From assembly GCA_910584265.1 (NCBI GenBank), contig CAJTZE010000001.1, positions 74,331-138,330 on the forward strand: a DNA stretch of 64,000 bases, written 5' to 3'. Positions within the stretch are counted from its first letter, which is position 1. The number at the start of each line of letters is the position of its first letter. Below are positions 25,301 to 33,905 of the stretch, in pieces. The notes under the pieces were generated by a model that saw only the letters and a program-made list of their open reading frames with translations, did no database searches and was not told where the DNA came from. A program made the translations under genes and the position numbers. The DNA is from an uncultured Dorea sp. GTDB lineage: Bacteria > Bacillota > Clostridia > Lachnospirales > Lachnospiraceae.

Positions 25301-25390
25301 AATTATAGTTCCTCCTTCAATATATGCCAATGAAGCATTGGCAGAATATGTATAAAATAATTGTACTAAAAAATGAGCTTAATTTCAATG

Positions 25391-25428
25391 GAAAGAAAAG
25401 AACCAGCGCACAAATCCGGTGCACTGGT
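25391..25428 (-). terminator. Terminator of the S1-domain gene
   Basis: On the minus strand ACCAGTGCAC (25428-25419) pairs with GTGCGCTGGT (25411-25402) with one mismatch; a T-rich tract TTCTTTTCTTTC follows. It lies 10 bases after the stop of the S1-domain gene. Confidence 0.75.
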
Positions 25429-25437
25429 CCTTCTGCT

Positions 25438-26139
25438 TTATAATTTTATGTTTTTAAATAAATCGCCAAGGCTTGTTCCGATGTTTTCTGCTTTCGGAAT
25501 ATGAACCTTTTCAACTGGTTCTTCTGCTTTTTCCTCTAATGCCTTCATGCTGAGGCTGATCTTGCCGTCTTTAATACCGATGACCTTGACCTCGACTTCG
25601 TCGCCCTTGTTCAGCACGTCAGAAGGATATTTAACACGCTTATTGCTGATCTGGGATACATGGACAAGCCCTGAAAGTCCGTCTTCCAAACGGACGAACG
25701 CGCCGTAATTCTGAAGGCTGTCAACAACTCCCTTCATAACGCTGCCTACCTTAACAGCGGCAATCCTGGCTTCCTTTTCTGCCTGTTCTTCCTCCTTGAG
25801 TATCTCCCGTGCAGAGAGTACCAGGCGGTTTTCAGCTTCGTTGACATCAATAACCATAACGGTCAGCTCTTTCAGAAGATAATCTTCCAGATTCTCAATA
25901 TAGGAAAGAGATAATCTGGAAGCCGGGATAAATCCCCGCAGTCCCTCAACCATAGCAATGGCTCCGCCGTTTACAATGCCTTCAATCTTGATTGGGAGTC
26001 TGGTTTTCTCTTCCATATAACGTTTTACTACATTCCACGGATTCGCATCATCAAAATGCTCCTCATAATCCGCCATAGTCTCCGCCGTTTGTTGCGCCTC
26101 TTCCTGTGTTTCTTTTTCCTGTAATAATTCTTCGCCCAT
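25438..26139 (-). CDS. S1 RNA-binding domain protein (two S1 motifs, YpfD-like)
   Basis: 233 residues: an acidic N-terminal 45, a first S1 domain (about 45-115, VNGGAIAMVEGLRGFIPASRL), a second S1 domain (about 130-205, GVVDSLQNYGAFVRLEDG with HVSQIS), and a short tail with a GTSLGDLFKNIKL end. Homologues in Firmicutes are called ribosomal protein S1-like (YpfD); they are shorter than the six-domain E. coli S1 and are probably RNA-binding translation factors. The ribosome site is AAAGGAACATGAATT. It has its own promoter at 26256-26284. Confidence 0.85.
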   Translation of the reverse strand: MGEELLQEKETQEEAQQTAETMADYEEHFDDANPWNVVKRYMEEKTRLPIKIEGIVNGGAIAMVEGLRGFIPASRLSLSYIENLEDYLLKELTVMVIDVNEAENRLVLSAREILKEEEQAEKEARIAAVKVGSVMKGVVDSLQNYGAFVRLEDGLSGLVHVSQISNKRVKYPSDVLNKGDEVEVKVIGIKDGKISLSMKALEEKAEEPVEKVHIPKAENIGTSLGDLFKNIKL

Positions 26140-26255
26140 AATTCATGTTCCTTTCCCATAAATTCCCAATAAAAATAACAGAACAATATGTCCTGCCCTG
26201 CAGCCGCAGACGGGGAGACCGGCCGGACTGGCTGCAAATTTTTATGATTACTCTT

Positions 26256-26284
26256 AGTATAACACAGAGTTGTGATTTGTTCAA
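26256..26284 (-). promoter_or_regulatory. Promoter of the S1-domain gene
   Basis: Minus strand TTGAAC (26284-26279), 17 bases, TATACT (26261-26256). The leader of about 110 bases before the start codon contains no obvious structure. Confidence 0.65.
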
Positions 26285-26381
26285 AAAGAAAATGCAAAGA
26301 AGTGCAAATTTCGGTTGACGCGGATAAGAAAAAATGGCAATCTTAATATAGAAGGATTAAACGGAGAAAGGATTTATACAT

Positions 26382-28028
26382 ATGGAGAATAAATCGAGAA
26401 AAGTATATGTAGTCGGACATAAGAATCCGGATACGGATTCGGTTTGTTCGGCGATTGCTTATGCGAATCTGAAGCGGGTGATCACGGGGGAGAAGTATTC
26501 GCCCAGAAGAGCGGGGCAGATTAATGAAGAAACTCAGTATGTGCTGAACCGGTTTCAGGTGAAGGCGCCGAAGCTTCTCACGGATGTTAAGCTGCAGGTG
26601 AAGGATGCGGATATTCATGTGATCGAGGGAGCCGGACCGAATGTTTCCATTAAGCGTGTATGGGAGCTTATGAAGAAACAGCATGTGAAGACGATTCCGG
26701 TGCTGGAGGAAGGAGAGCTTCTGGGAATTGCCACCACGGGCGATATTGCAAGCTCTTACATGGACGTATATGATGATACGATTTTGGGCGAGGCAAAGAC
26801 TCAGTACAAGAATATTATTGATACATTGGACGGAAAGCTTCTGACAGGAGACCCGAATAAGTATTTTACAAATGGAAAGGTTGCAATCGGGGCATCAAGT
26901 CCGGAACTGATGACGGAGTTCATTTTTGAGAATGATCTGGTTATCCTTGGTAACCGGTATGAGTCCCATTCCTGTGCAATTGACATTAATGTGGGATGTA
27001 TCGTAGTGTGCCAGAATGCTTCGGTATCGGAGATACTGCTTAAGAGGGCGCAGTCACAGGATATTGTGATCATCCAGACTCCGCACGATACATTTAATGT
27101 GGCGCGGCTGATCAACCAGAGCGTTCCGGTAGAGCATTTTATGACAAGAGGTCCGATTTATGCCTTTCATCTGGATGATTATATGGATGAGGTCAGGAAG
27201 AATATTACCAAGAAAAAGTTCCGTGAATTTCCGATTCTGAACCGGCAGGACAAGCTGGTGGGATTTATTTCAAGACGGCGTGTTATGAGCGTCAGTAAGA
27301 AGCAGGTAATTCTGGTGGACCATAATGAGAAATCTCAGGCAGTGGACGGACTGGCAGAGGCAGAGATCCTGGAGATCATCGACCATCACAGGCTCGGAAG
27401 CATTGAGACGATGGGACCGGTATATTTCCGGAATCAGCCGGTGGGATGTACCGCAACAATCGTTTATCAGATGTATCAGGAGAATCAGGTGGAGATTACG
27501 CCGCAGATAGCGGGACTTCTCTGCTCTGCGATCATTTCAGATACGCTTTTGTTCCGCTCGCCGACCTGTACAGCCGTAGATATCGCGACGGCAGAGAAGC
27601 TGGCAGAGATTGCAGAGATTGATATGGAAGAGATGGCGGCCGCCATGTTCCGGGCGGGAAGCAATCTGGAGGATAAGACGGCAGAGGAACTCTGTTTTCA
27701 GGATTTCAAGCAGTTTACCGTGGGAGAGGAGGTCTTTGGAGTAGGGCAGATCAATTCCATGAGCGGAGATGAGCTGGATGATGTGAAAAAGATGGTGGCA
27801 GAGTACCTGCCGACAGCTCTTCAGAATAATAAACTGGATATGATATATTTTATGCTGACGGATATTCTGGATGAATCGTCGGAGATATTATGCTGCGGAC
27901 CCGGCGCGAGGGAAGCAGTCGTTGATGCCTTTGGACTGCCGGAGGATGTGGAGAAGATGATATTGAAAAAGGTTGTTTCCAGAAAGAAGCAGGTGGTGCC
28001 GGCGCTGGTAGCGGCGATGCAGCATTAA
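26382..28028 (+). CDS. ppaC: Manganese-dependent inorganic pyrophosphatase with CBS-DRTGG regulatory insert
   Basis: Family II (DHH) pyrophosphatase: hydrolyses pyrophosphate to pull biosynthesis forward. 548 residues, against about 310 for the simple form. The DHH core has GHKNPDTDSVCSA at the N-terminus, LVDHNEKSQ and the signature IIDHHRLG after residue 320, and the DHHA2 end SRKKQVVPAL. The insert between (about residues 70-300) carries two CBS motifs (VKTIPVLEEGELLGIATTGD; FPILNRQDKLVGFISRRR) and a DRTGG domain. In Clostridium and Moorella enzymes such inserts make the enzyme sensitive to AMP, ADP, ATP and Ap4A. A hairpin (28034-28057) follows the stop. Confidence 0.93.
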   Translation: MENKSRKVYVVGHKNPDTDSVCSAIAYANLKRVITGEKYSPRRAGQINEETQYVLNRFQVKAPKLLTDVKLQVKDADIHVIEGAGPNVSIKRVWELMKKQHVKTIPVLEEGELLGIATTGDIASSYMDVYDDTILGEAKTQYKNIIDTLDGKLLTGDPNKYFTNGKVAIGASSPELMTEFIFENDLVILGNRYESHSCAIDINVGCIVVCQNASVSEILLKRAQSQDIVIIQTPHDTFNVARLINQSVPVEHFMTRGPIYAFHLDDYMDEVRKNITKKKFREFPILNRQDKLVGFISRRRVMSVSKKQVILVDHNEKSQAVDGLAEAEILEIIDHHRLGSIETMGPVYFRNQPVGCTATIVYQMYQENQVEITPQIAGLLCSAIISDTLLFRSPTCTAVDIATAEKLAEIAEIDMEEMAAAMFRAGSNLEDKTAEELCFQDFKQFTVGEEVFGVGQINSMSGDELDDVKKMVAEYLPTALQNNKLDMIYFMLTDILDESSEILCCGPGAREAVVDAFGLPEDVEKMILKKVVSRKKQVVPALVAAMQH

Positions 28029-28084
28029 ACTAAGGAAACGCTTTAATCAGCGTTTCCCTATATATAGATTGATCTTTTTAGACA

Positions 28085-28109
28085 GAGGGGAGAAAGAATC
28101 CCCTCTTTT
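28085..28109 (+). terminator. Terminator downstream of ppaC
   Basis: GAGGGG (28085-28090) and CCCCTC (28100-28105) with a 9-base loop, then TTTTATT. A second 9-bp hairpin, GGAAACGCT/AGCGTTTCC at 28034-28057, lies directly after the stop but lacks T. Confidence 0.65.
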
Positions 28110-28120
28110 ATTGTATAAAA

Positions 28121-28576
28121 TTATTCATATTGTTCTGCATCTATTGCGGCATCAGAAAATTTATTCTCCAAGATGGATTCTTCAATTGCTTGTATGCATT
28201 CCTCTGTATGCTTGATAATATCCTGTCCCCAGAAATGAATGACGGTGTAACCGAGGAACAGAAGTTTTTTATCGTTTTCCCAGTCTCGGCTGCAATTTCT
28301 TTCGATTTTTTTGATCCAGTAATCTGGATTTTTGCCTTTTTCGAGGCGCGCCTTTAATGTTTCCCAATCTTTGCCGTGAAAAAACTCACTATCGCAGAAA
28401 ATAGCAATCTTATATTTAGTAAATACAATATCGGGAGAACCAGGCAAGGCTTTGTAGTTTTTGCGGTAACGATATCCCTTGTGCCATAAAGCCTTACGAA
28501 GCAGGAGTTCTATGGAAGTATCTTGACTGTGTATCCTGCTCATATTTTTAGATACAGCAGCAGAATCTCTTATCAT
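28121..28576 (-). CDS. vsr: Very short patch repair endonuclease (Vsr)
   Basis: Nicks DNA 5' of the T in T:G mismatches that arise when 5-methylcytosine deaminates. 151 residues from the ATG at 28576, which has GAGAGGA nine bases before it. The family opens with NMSRIHSQDTSIELLLRKAL, then GSPDIVF, AIFCDSEFFHGKDW (with the metal-binding Asp) and VIHFWGQDI. The usual VDGCFWHGH is here CDSEFFHGK, as in many clostridial forms. It is transcribed divergently from the C5 methyltransferase it would serve, and shares its A+T-rich composition. Confidence 0.9.
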   Translation of the reverse strand: MIRDSAAVSKNMSRIHSQDTSIELLLRKALWHKGYRYRKNYKALPGSPDIVFTKYKIAIFCDSEFFHGKDWETLKARLEKGKNPDYWIKKIERNCSRDWENDKKLLFLGYTVIHFWGQDIIKHTEECIQAIEESILENKFSDAAIDAEQYE

Positions 28577-28703
28577 ATATGTCATTCCTCTCGTGTTTAA
28601 CAACTACTTGAATATAGGCATATTTTATCAAAAAAAACTAATGATAGCAAGGAAAAGCAGAAAATAAGAAGGAGAAAATCTAACGATATAGTGAGAAAAA
28701 GGA

Positions 28704-28732
28704 TTGCGTACAAAATAGGTGTGTGATAAAAT
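28704..28732 (+). promoter_or_regulatory. Promoter of the restriction-modification operon
   Basis: TTGCGT (28704-28709), 17 bases, TAAAAT (28727-28732). The ATG lies 31 bases further, behind TAGGAGGAAT. The N-terminal HTH of the methyltransferase is a candidate to bind here. Confidence 0.6.
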
Positions 28733-28763
28733 GTGAAGCAGATGAGTTCTAGGAGGAATTTAT

Positions 28764-29996
28764 ATGGCAATTTGTTATGACAGGCTATGGAAGCTTCTAA
28801 TTGATAGAAAAATGAACCGCACAGAATTAAAGGAAGCGTCGGGGATCAGCTTTAATGTGCTTGCAAGATTAGGGAAAAATGAGCCGGTTTCGTTTGAATC
28901 TATTGAGAAAATATGTTTTACTTTGAATTGTAATATAGAAGATGTCGTAGAAATACAGAGGGATACTGTTATGGAGAATTTTCCAAAGCATTATACAACG
29001 ATCGAGTTATTTGCCGGTGCCGGGGGTCTTGCATTAGGAATCGAAAAAGCCGGATTTGATACATTAGGATTAATTGAATTTGATAAGGATGCTTCGGACA
29101 GTTTAAAATTAAATCGACCGAACTGGCGGGTGATCAATGATGATATTGCTAACATTTCTTGTTTGGATTTGGAAGAGTATTTTGATATAAAAAAAGGAGA
29201 GTTAGACTTATTATCAGGAGGCGCGCCTTGTCAGGCATTTTCTTATGCGGGAAAACGATTAGGACTTGAAGATGCAAGGGGAACATTGTTTTATCACTAT
29301 GCTGTGTTTTTACGAAAATTACAGCCGAAAATGTTTTTGTTTGAAAATGTTCGAGGGCTATTGACGCATGATAAAGGAAGGACATATGCTACGATTACGG
29401 ATATTTTTGAACAGGCAGGATATACGATACAGAAGAAGGTACTGAATGCTTGGGATTACGGAGTGCCACAGAAAAGAGAACGTTTGATTACAATAGGGAT
29501 TAGAAATGATCTGGTTCATAAATTTACATACGAATTTCCCAAAAAGCATGATTATAAACCTGTTTTGAGAGATGTGCTGCTGGACTGTCCGGATGGACCG
29601 GGAGTTCCTTACGGAGAAAATAAACGAAAAATATTTGAACTTGTACCGCCTGGGGGATATTGGAGAGATATTGACCCTGATATAGCGAAAGAATATATGA
29701 AAAGCTGTTGGGATATGGAAGGTGGACGGACTGGCATTTTGAGGAGAATGAGTTTGGACGAGCCTTCATTAACCGTGCTTACATCACCTTCTCAAAAGCA
29801 GACTGAGAGATGCCACCCATTAGAGGCAAGACCGTTTACTGTTCGAGAGAATGCAAGGTGCCAGACATTTCCTGATGAGTGGCAGTTTTGCGGGAATGTA
29901 GGATCTCAGTATAAACAGGTAGGAAATGCAGTTCCTGTAAATTTAGCATATGATATTGCAGTAGAAATACATAAGTCATTGGAGGTATTAAGCTAA
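28764..29996 (+). CDS. C5-cytosine DNA methyltransferase with N-terminal Cro/CI-type HTH
   Basis: 410 residues. Residues 1-65 form an XRE-type helix-turn-helix (LWKLLIDRKMNRTELKEASG, SFNVLARLGKNEPVS), and from residue 75 follows a complete C5 methyltransferase: FAGAGGLALGIEKAGF (motif I, SAM), GGAPCQAFSYAG with the catalytic Cys156 (motif IV), ENVRGLL (VI), QKRERLITIG (VIII), and GNAVPVNLA (X). The target is probably GGNCC because the next gene is an Eco47II-type endonuclease. The fused HTH suggests that the enzyme represses or times its own operon, replacing a separate control protein. Stop and next start share one base. Confidence 0.93.
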   Translation: MAICYDRLWKLLIDRKMNRTELKEASGISFNVLARLGKNEPVSFESIEKICFTLNCNIEDVVEIQRDTVMENFPKHYTTIELFAGAGGLALGIEKAGFDTLGLIEFDKDASDSLKLNRPNWRVINDDIANISCLDLEEYFDIKKGELDLLSGGAPCQAFSYAGKRLGLEDARGTLFYHYAVFLRKLQPKMFLFENVRGLLTHDKGRTYATITDIFEQAGYTIQKKVLNAWDYGVPQKRERLITIGIRNDLVHKFTYEFPKKHDYKPVLRDVLLDCPDGPGVPYGENKRKIFELVPPGGYWRDIDPDIAKEYMKSCWDMEGGRTGILRRMSLDEPSLTVLTSPSQKQTERCHPLEARPFTVRENARCQTFPDEWQFCGNVGSQYKQVGNAVPVNLAYDIAVEIHKSLEVLS

Positions 29997-30877
29997 TGGC
30001 ATGGGATTTAAGGTTTATATCAGAGGAAAATTTTAAAAATCATGTACGGGCAACAATTATGAAATATGGAGAAAAACTGGAATCCTATGATTTGAAGCGG
30101 TTTAATAGCAATTTGATTGACCCGGTAAAGCTGATATTTGATAAATCGGTGTACCATACAAGCTGGGAAGAAATTGTAAATAACGAAATTTTCCGGCAGC
30201 GGGACAAATCGAATAATAATGATATTGGGTATTTCCATCAAAATATTTTCTCATATTTTAAAGGCTGTGAAGTTCCGCAGGCAGGGTGGGACGTGATATA
30301 TAAAAATCCTGATGGAATACAAATGCCTGACGGTGATATTGTCCATACGTTGTATGTGGAAATGAAAAATAAACACAATACAATGAATTCAGCCTCTTCC
30401 GCAAAGACATACATAAAAATGCAAGGGCAGATTCTGGAAGATGATGATTGTGCTTGTCTTCTGGTAGAGGCAATTGCGAAAAGGTCACAGAACGTTAAAT
30501 GGACAACAAAGGTAGACGGTAAAAATGTACAGCATAGATTAATAAGGCGTGTCAGCATGGATCAGTTCTATGCAATTCTTACTGGCGAAGAAAACGCGTT
30601 TTATAAAATGTGTATGGCACTTCCGAGAGTTATTAATTCTGTTGTAAATGAAGAAGAAAGTGTTTCAGTTCCCTGTGATACAGTAGTAGATGAGCTGCAG
30701 AAGGTAGCAGAGGTATATGCAGAACAGTCAGAAGATTTAGCGATGGCAATGGCTGTGTATATGCTTGGTTTTAATACTTATATGGGGTTTGGAAATAAAA
30801 TGGAACAACAGCTAGGCGGCGGAAATGGTAATGACGGGATGCTTAAGCGGATTTATGAGTACGCAAAAGGAATGTAA
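29996..30877 (+). CDS. Type II restriction endonuclease, Eco47II family
   Basis: 293 residues. I recognise it by the blocks LIDPVKLIFDKSVYHTSWEE, EIFRQRDKSNNNDIGYFHQ, VEMKNKHNTMNSASSAKTY and LVEAIAKRSQNVKW, which mark the Eco47II (RE_Eco47II) family that cuts GGNCC. The nuclease core is likely WDVIYK...YVEMKNK, a PD-(D/E)xK arrangement. It starts inside the stop codon of the methyltransferase (TAATG), so translation is coupled and the toxic enzyme is made after its antidote. Specificity is inferred from family memory, not shown by the sequence alone. Confidence 0.9.
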   Translation: MAWDLRFISEENFKNHVRATIMKYGEKLESYDLKRFNSNLIDPVKLIFDKSVYHTSWEEIVNNEIFRQRDKSNNNDIGYFHQNIFSYFKGCEVPQAGWDVIYKNPDGIQMPDGDIVHTLYVEMKNKHNTMNSASSAKTYIKMQGQILEDDDCACLLVEAIAKRSQNVKWTTKVDGKNVQHRLIRRVSMDQFYAILTGEENAFYKMCMALPRVINSVVNEEESVSVPCDTVVDELQKVAEVYAEQSEDLAMAMAVYMLGFNTYMGFGNKMEQQLGGGNGNDGMLKRIYEYAKGM

Positions 30878-30976
30878 TAAAATATATGAATAATATTGGA
30901 CTTTAAGAGTAATGATACAGAGTTGGGTAAATCCAAATTTGATTATATGATTTTGGCACGAAAGAGGAGAGAAGAT

Positions 30977-31543
30977 ATGAACAAGGAAATATGGAAGCCG
31001 GGGAATATGCTGTATCCGCTGCCGGCGGTTATGGTCAGTGCCGGAGACAGGGCAGGGAACCAGAATATTATCACTGTGGCGTGGGCGGGAACCATCTGCA
31101 CAAATCCGGCGATGCTGTATATTTCGGTGCGGCCGGAACGGCATAGCTATGGAATGATACGGGATACGAAAGAATTTGTAGTTAATCTGACTACGGAGAA
31201 GCTGGCATATGCAGCGGACTGGTGCGGCGTCAAGTCTGGAAGAGATGTGGATAAATGGAAAGAGATGGAGCTTACGCCTGTGAGGGCAGAGAAGCTGGAA
31301 TATGCTCCGCTGATAGAAGAGAGCCCGGTAAATATTGAATGTAAGGTAACCGAGATAAAAGAGCTGGGAAGTCATCATATGTTTCTGGCAGAGGTTCAGG
31401 CAGTCCATGTGGATTCTGCATATCTGACAGAGAGCGGAAAATTTGAACTGAACCAGAGTGGGTTGATCGCTTATTCTCATGGGACTTACCTAAAGCTTGG
31501 AGAAGCTTTAGGCACATTCGGATATAGTGTTAAAAAGAAATAA
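30977..31543 (+). CDS. Flavin reductase-like protein (FMN-binding split barrel)
   Basis: 188 residues from the ATG at 30977, which follows AAAGAGGAGAG. The FMN-binding split barrel shows PAVMVSAGDRAGNQNIITVAW (where flavin reductases have the substrate loop), NPAMLYISVRPERHSYGMI, FVVNLTTEKL and a C-terminal HMFLAEVQAVHVD. Such proteins bind FMN and reduce flavin or other acceptors; the true substrate is unknown. It lies just beyond the restriction-modification island and returns to the ordinary base composition. Confidence 0.87.
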   Translation: MNKEIWKPGNMLYPLPAVMVSAGDRAGNQNIITVAWAGTICTNPAMLYISVRPERHSYGMIRDTKEFVVNLTTEKLAYAADWCGVKSGRDVDKWKEMELTPVRAEKLEYAPLIEESPVNIECKVTEIKELGSHHMFLAEVQAVHVDSAYLTESGKFELNQSGLIAYSHGTYLKLGEALGTFGYSVKKK

Positions 31544-31572
31544 AAAGCTCCGCCGTGCAGGCGGGGCTTTTT
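31542..31572. terminator. Bidirectional terminator
   Basis: GCTCCGCC (31547-31554) and GGCGGGGC (31560-31567), flanked by AAAAA on the left and TTTTT on the right, so it works for both the flavin reductase and the converging MATE gene. Confidence 0.88.
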
Positions 31573-32944
31573 ACTTCTCCAGGGGTTTTATCTTGTCCAG
31601 ATAAATGCGTCTTAAGAGAAACGCAGACAGGACAAGCGATACAAGCTCTGCAAGAGCGATGGACCACCATACCATGCCAAGGCCGAATACTTTCGCGAAT
31701 ATGTATGCGGCAGGCAGGATGAAAACAAGCTGCCTGCAGGCGGATACGATGAGGCTGTAAACACCGTTTCCAAGTGCCTGGAATACGGAGCCTGCAATGA
31801 TTCCAAACCCGGCAAAGATGAAGCACAGCGAAATGATCCTTAGTGCCGGTACGCCGATAGCGGTCATATTATCAGAGGCATCGAACAAGGTGCGGAGCAT
31901 CCATTCCGGGAAAACCTGGAAGATGATAAAACCAACAGTCATGATGGATACTGCGATCAGTATACTTATTTTAATCGTCTGTATAATGCGCTTCTTATAT
32001 CTGGCGCCGTAATTGTAAGCAATGATTGGAATCATGCCGTTGTTCAGCCCGAATACCGGCATGAAGATAAAACTCTGTAGTTTGAAATACACGCCGAATA
32101 CAGCGGCCGCCGTAGATGAGAACATCAGCAGGATCTTATTCATGCCGAAGGTCATAACGGAGCCAATGGACTGCATAATAATGGAAGGAACACCTACTTT
32201 ATAGATAGCGGAAATTGTTTTTCCATGAGGGCGGAATTTCCTCATATTGATATTGATTTCAGGGTTCTTCTTAATATTAAAGTAAAAAGACATGGCTACA
32301 GCAATCAGCTGTCCAGTGACGGTTGCGATGGCAGCGCCTGCCACTTCAAGCCTCGGCATGCCGAACAGGCCGAATATCAGGATTGGATCTAAGATGATGT
32401 TAATAATAGCACCGGTTCCCTGAGTAATCATATTATAAAATGTATTTCCGGTGGACTGCAGCAGACGCTCAAAGGTAATCTGCATAAAGATTCCGACTGA
32501 CAGGACACATATAATTGTAAGATATTGTGTTCCATATTGCACGATCTTAGGGTCATTTGTCTGTACAGCAAAGAAGAGGTGCGATCCAAGGATGCCGAAA
32601 ACGGCAAATACAAGGCAGCCTAAAATACTTAAGAAAATACCGTTTCTTGCAGCCCTGTCAGCGCTCTCATAATTCTTCTCCCCAAGATTTCTTGATAACA
32701 GTGCATTGATGCCTACACCGGTGCCGGAGGCCGCCGAAATCATCAGAGTCTGGATCGGGAATGCCAGAGAAACGGCAGTCAGCGCTTCTTCGCACAGTTT
32801 GGCAACAAACATGCTGTCAACAATGTTGTACAAAGCCTGTACAAGCATAGAAATCATCATAGGAAGAGACATAGTAATTAATAATCTGGGAACGGGCATC
32901 GTACCCATTTTGTTTTCCTGTCTGATGTTTTCTTCCAATTTCAT
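31571..32944 (-). CDS. MATE-family multidrug efflux transporter
   Basis: 457 residues with twelve helices in two bundles of six. It has the family's PRLLITMSLPMMISMLVQALYNIVDSMFV start (given here as the words LPMMISMLVQALYNIVD) and GTGVGINALLSRNLGEKN in the first half, with FGLNNGMIPIIAYNYGA in the second. MATE proteins export cationic drugs or toxins in exchange for Na+ or H+. The start ATG at 32944 has GAAAGGATGA before it. No regulator is adjacent. Confidence 0.9.
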   Translation of the reverse strand: MKLEENIRQENKMGTMPVPRLLITMSLPMMISMLVQALYNIVDSMFVAKLCEEALTAVSLAFPIQTLMISAASGTGVGINALLSRNLGEKNYESADRAARNGIFLSILGCLVFAVFGILGSHLFFAVQTNDPKIVQYGTQYLTIICVLSVGIFMQITFERLLQSTGNTFYNMITQGTGAIINIILDPILIFGLFGMPRLEVAGAAIATVTGQLIAVAMSFYFNIKKNPEININMRKFRPHGKTISAIYKVGVPSIIMQSIGSVMTFGMNKILLMFSSTAAAVFGVYFKLQSFIFMPVFGLNNGMIPIIAYNYGARYKKRIIQTIKISILIAVSIMTVGFIIFQVFPEWMLRTLFDASDNMTAIGVPALRIISLCFIFAGFGIIAGSVFQALGNGVYSLIVSACRQLVFILPAAYIFAKVFGLGMVWWSIALAELVSLVLSAFLLRRIYLDKIKPLEK

Positions 32945-33087
32945 TCATCCTTTCTAATATTTGTTTTCTTTCTTATTTTACATGCGACGGCTATTATACC
33001 ATCAATAAAATTATATTGCAACAAACAACATACTGGATTTTATACCTTCATACTATATAGATAAGAAAATAGAAATCAGGGTATAAT

Positions 33088-33831
33088 ATGAAGAAATCCG
33101 GAAAACCGGCAAAGAGGGAGGCAGTGCTTATGCTTGCTTATATGCTCTGTCTGGGAATTTTCTGCGGTTCATCCCTTTATAAGCAGTATCAGAATATAGA
33201 ACAGACAGAGACGGAGCTTTATCTGGAGGATGTAAATGAGGCGGCGGCTTATGTCAGTGCATCGGTGGAAGAAGAGAGTCCGAAGATTGCGCTCACCTTT
33301 GATGACGGGCCGAGCGGGAGCTGGACGCCTGTGCTTTTGGACGGTCTGAAGGAACGGGGGGTAAAAGGGACTTTTTTTCTGATCGGGCAGAATGTGGAAA
33401 AGTACCCGGAGGTGGTAAAGCGTCTTCACGAAGAGGGACATCTGATCGGAAACCATACTTATCATCATGTGGAGATCACAAAGATTTCAGAGGAAGAAGC
33501 AGCCAAAGAGATTCTGGATACAAATGAAGTCATCCGTGCGATAACAGGAGAGGATGTGGAGTTTATGCGTCCGCCCTTTGGAGCATGGCAGAGGGAACTA
33601 GAGCTTAAAATGCCGGTGCTTCCGGTCATGTGGACGATTGACCCGCTGGATTGGACTACAGAAAATACGGATGAGGTTGTAAATAAGGTAGTGACGGAGG
33701 CGGAGGAAAATGATATTATCTTATTGCATGACTGTTATAAAAGCTCTGTAGAGGCCGCACTCCGCATTATTGATATTTTGCAGAAGGAAGGCTTTGAATT
33801 TGTGACAGTGGATGAATTGATGGTAAACTGA
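33088..33831 (+). CDS. Polysaccharide deacetylase (NodB domain), membrane-anchored
   Basis: 247 residues. One N-terminal helix (MLAYMLCLGIFCGSSLY, residues 15-31) anchors it outside. The NodB domain has TFDDGPSG (Asp72, Asp73), the metal motif H123-TYH-H127, RPPFGAW, the DPLDWTT segment and IILLHD. These are the five motifs of family CE4, so the metal site looks complete. It would deacetylate N-acetylglucosamine in peptidoglycan or another surface polymer, a change that often gives lysozyme resistance. The exact polymer is unknown. Confidence 0.9.
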   Translation: MKKSGKPAKREAVLMLAYMLCLGIFCGSSLYKQYQNIEQTETELYLEDVNEAAAYVSASVEEESPKIALTFDDGPSGSWTPVLLDGLKERGVKGTFFLIGQNVEKYPEVVKRLHEEGHLIGNHTYHHVEITKISEEEAAKEILDTNEVIRAITGEDVEFMRPPFGAWQRELELKMPVLPVMWTIDPLDWTTENTDEVVNKVVTEAEENDIILLHDCYKSSVEAALRIIDILQKEGFEFVTVDELMVN

Positions 33832-33905
33832 GCCGGAGCTTTTAGGCCCGGAAGGGACAGGAATAAATAATTTGAAAAAAGAATAGAAGTGGCAGGAGTT
33901 ATAGG

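Noticed and set aside
28085..30900. Prophage or integrative element around the restriction-modification genes
   Set aside because: No integrase, structural phage gene, relaxase, tRNA or flanking direct repeat is visible.
30812..31480. Minus-strand frame of 222 codons across the flavin reductase gene
   Set aside because: Overlaps a well-supported gene and has no recognisable domain.
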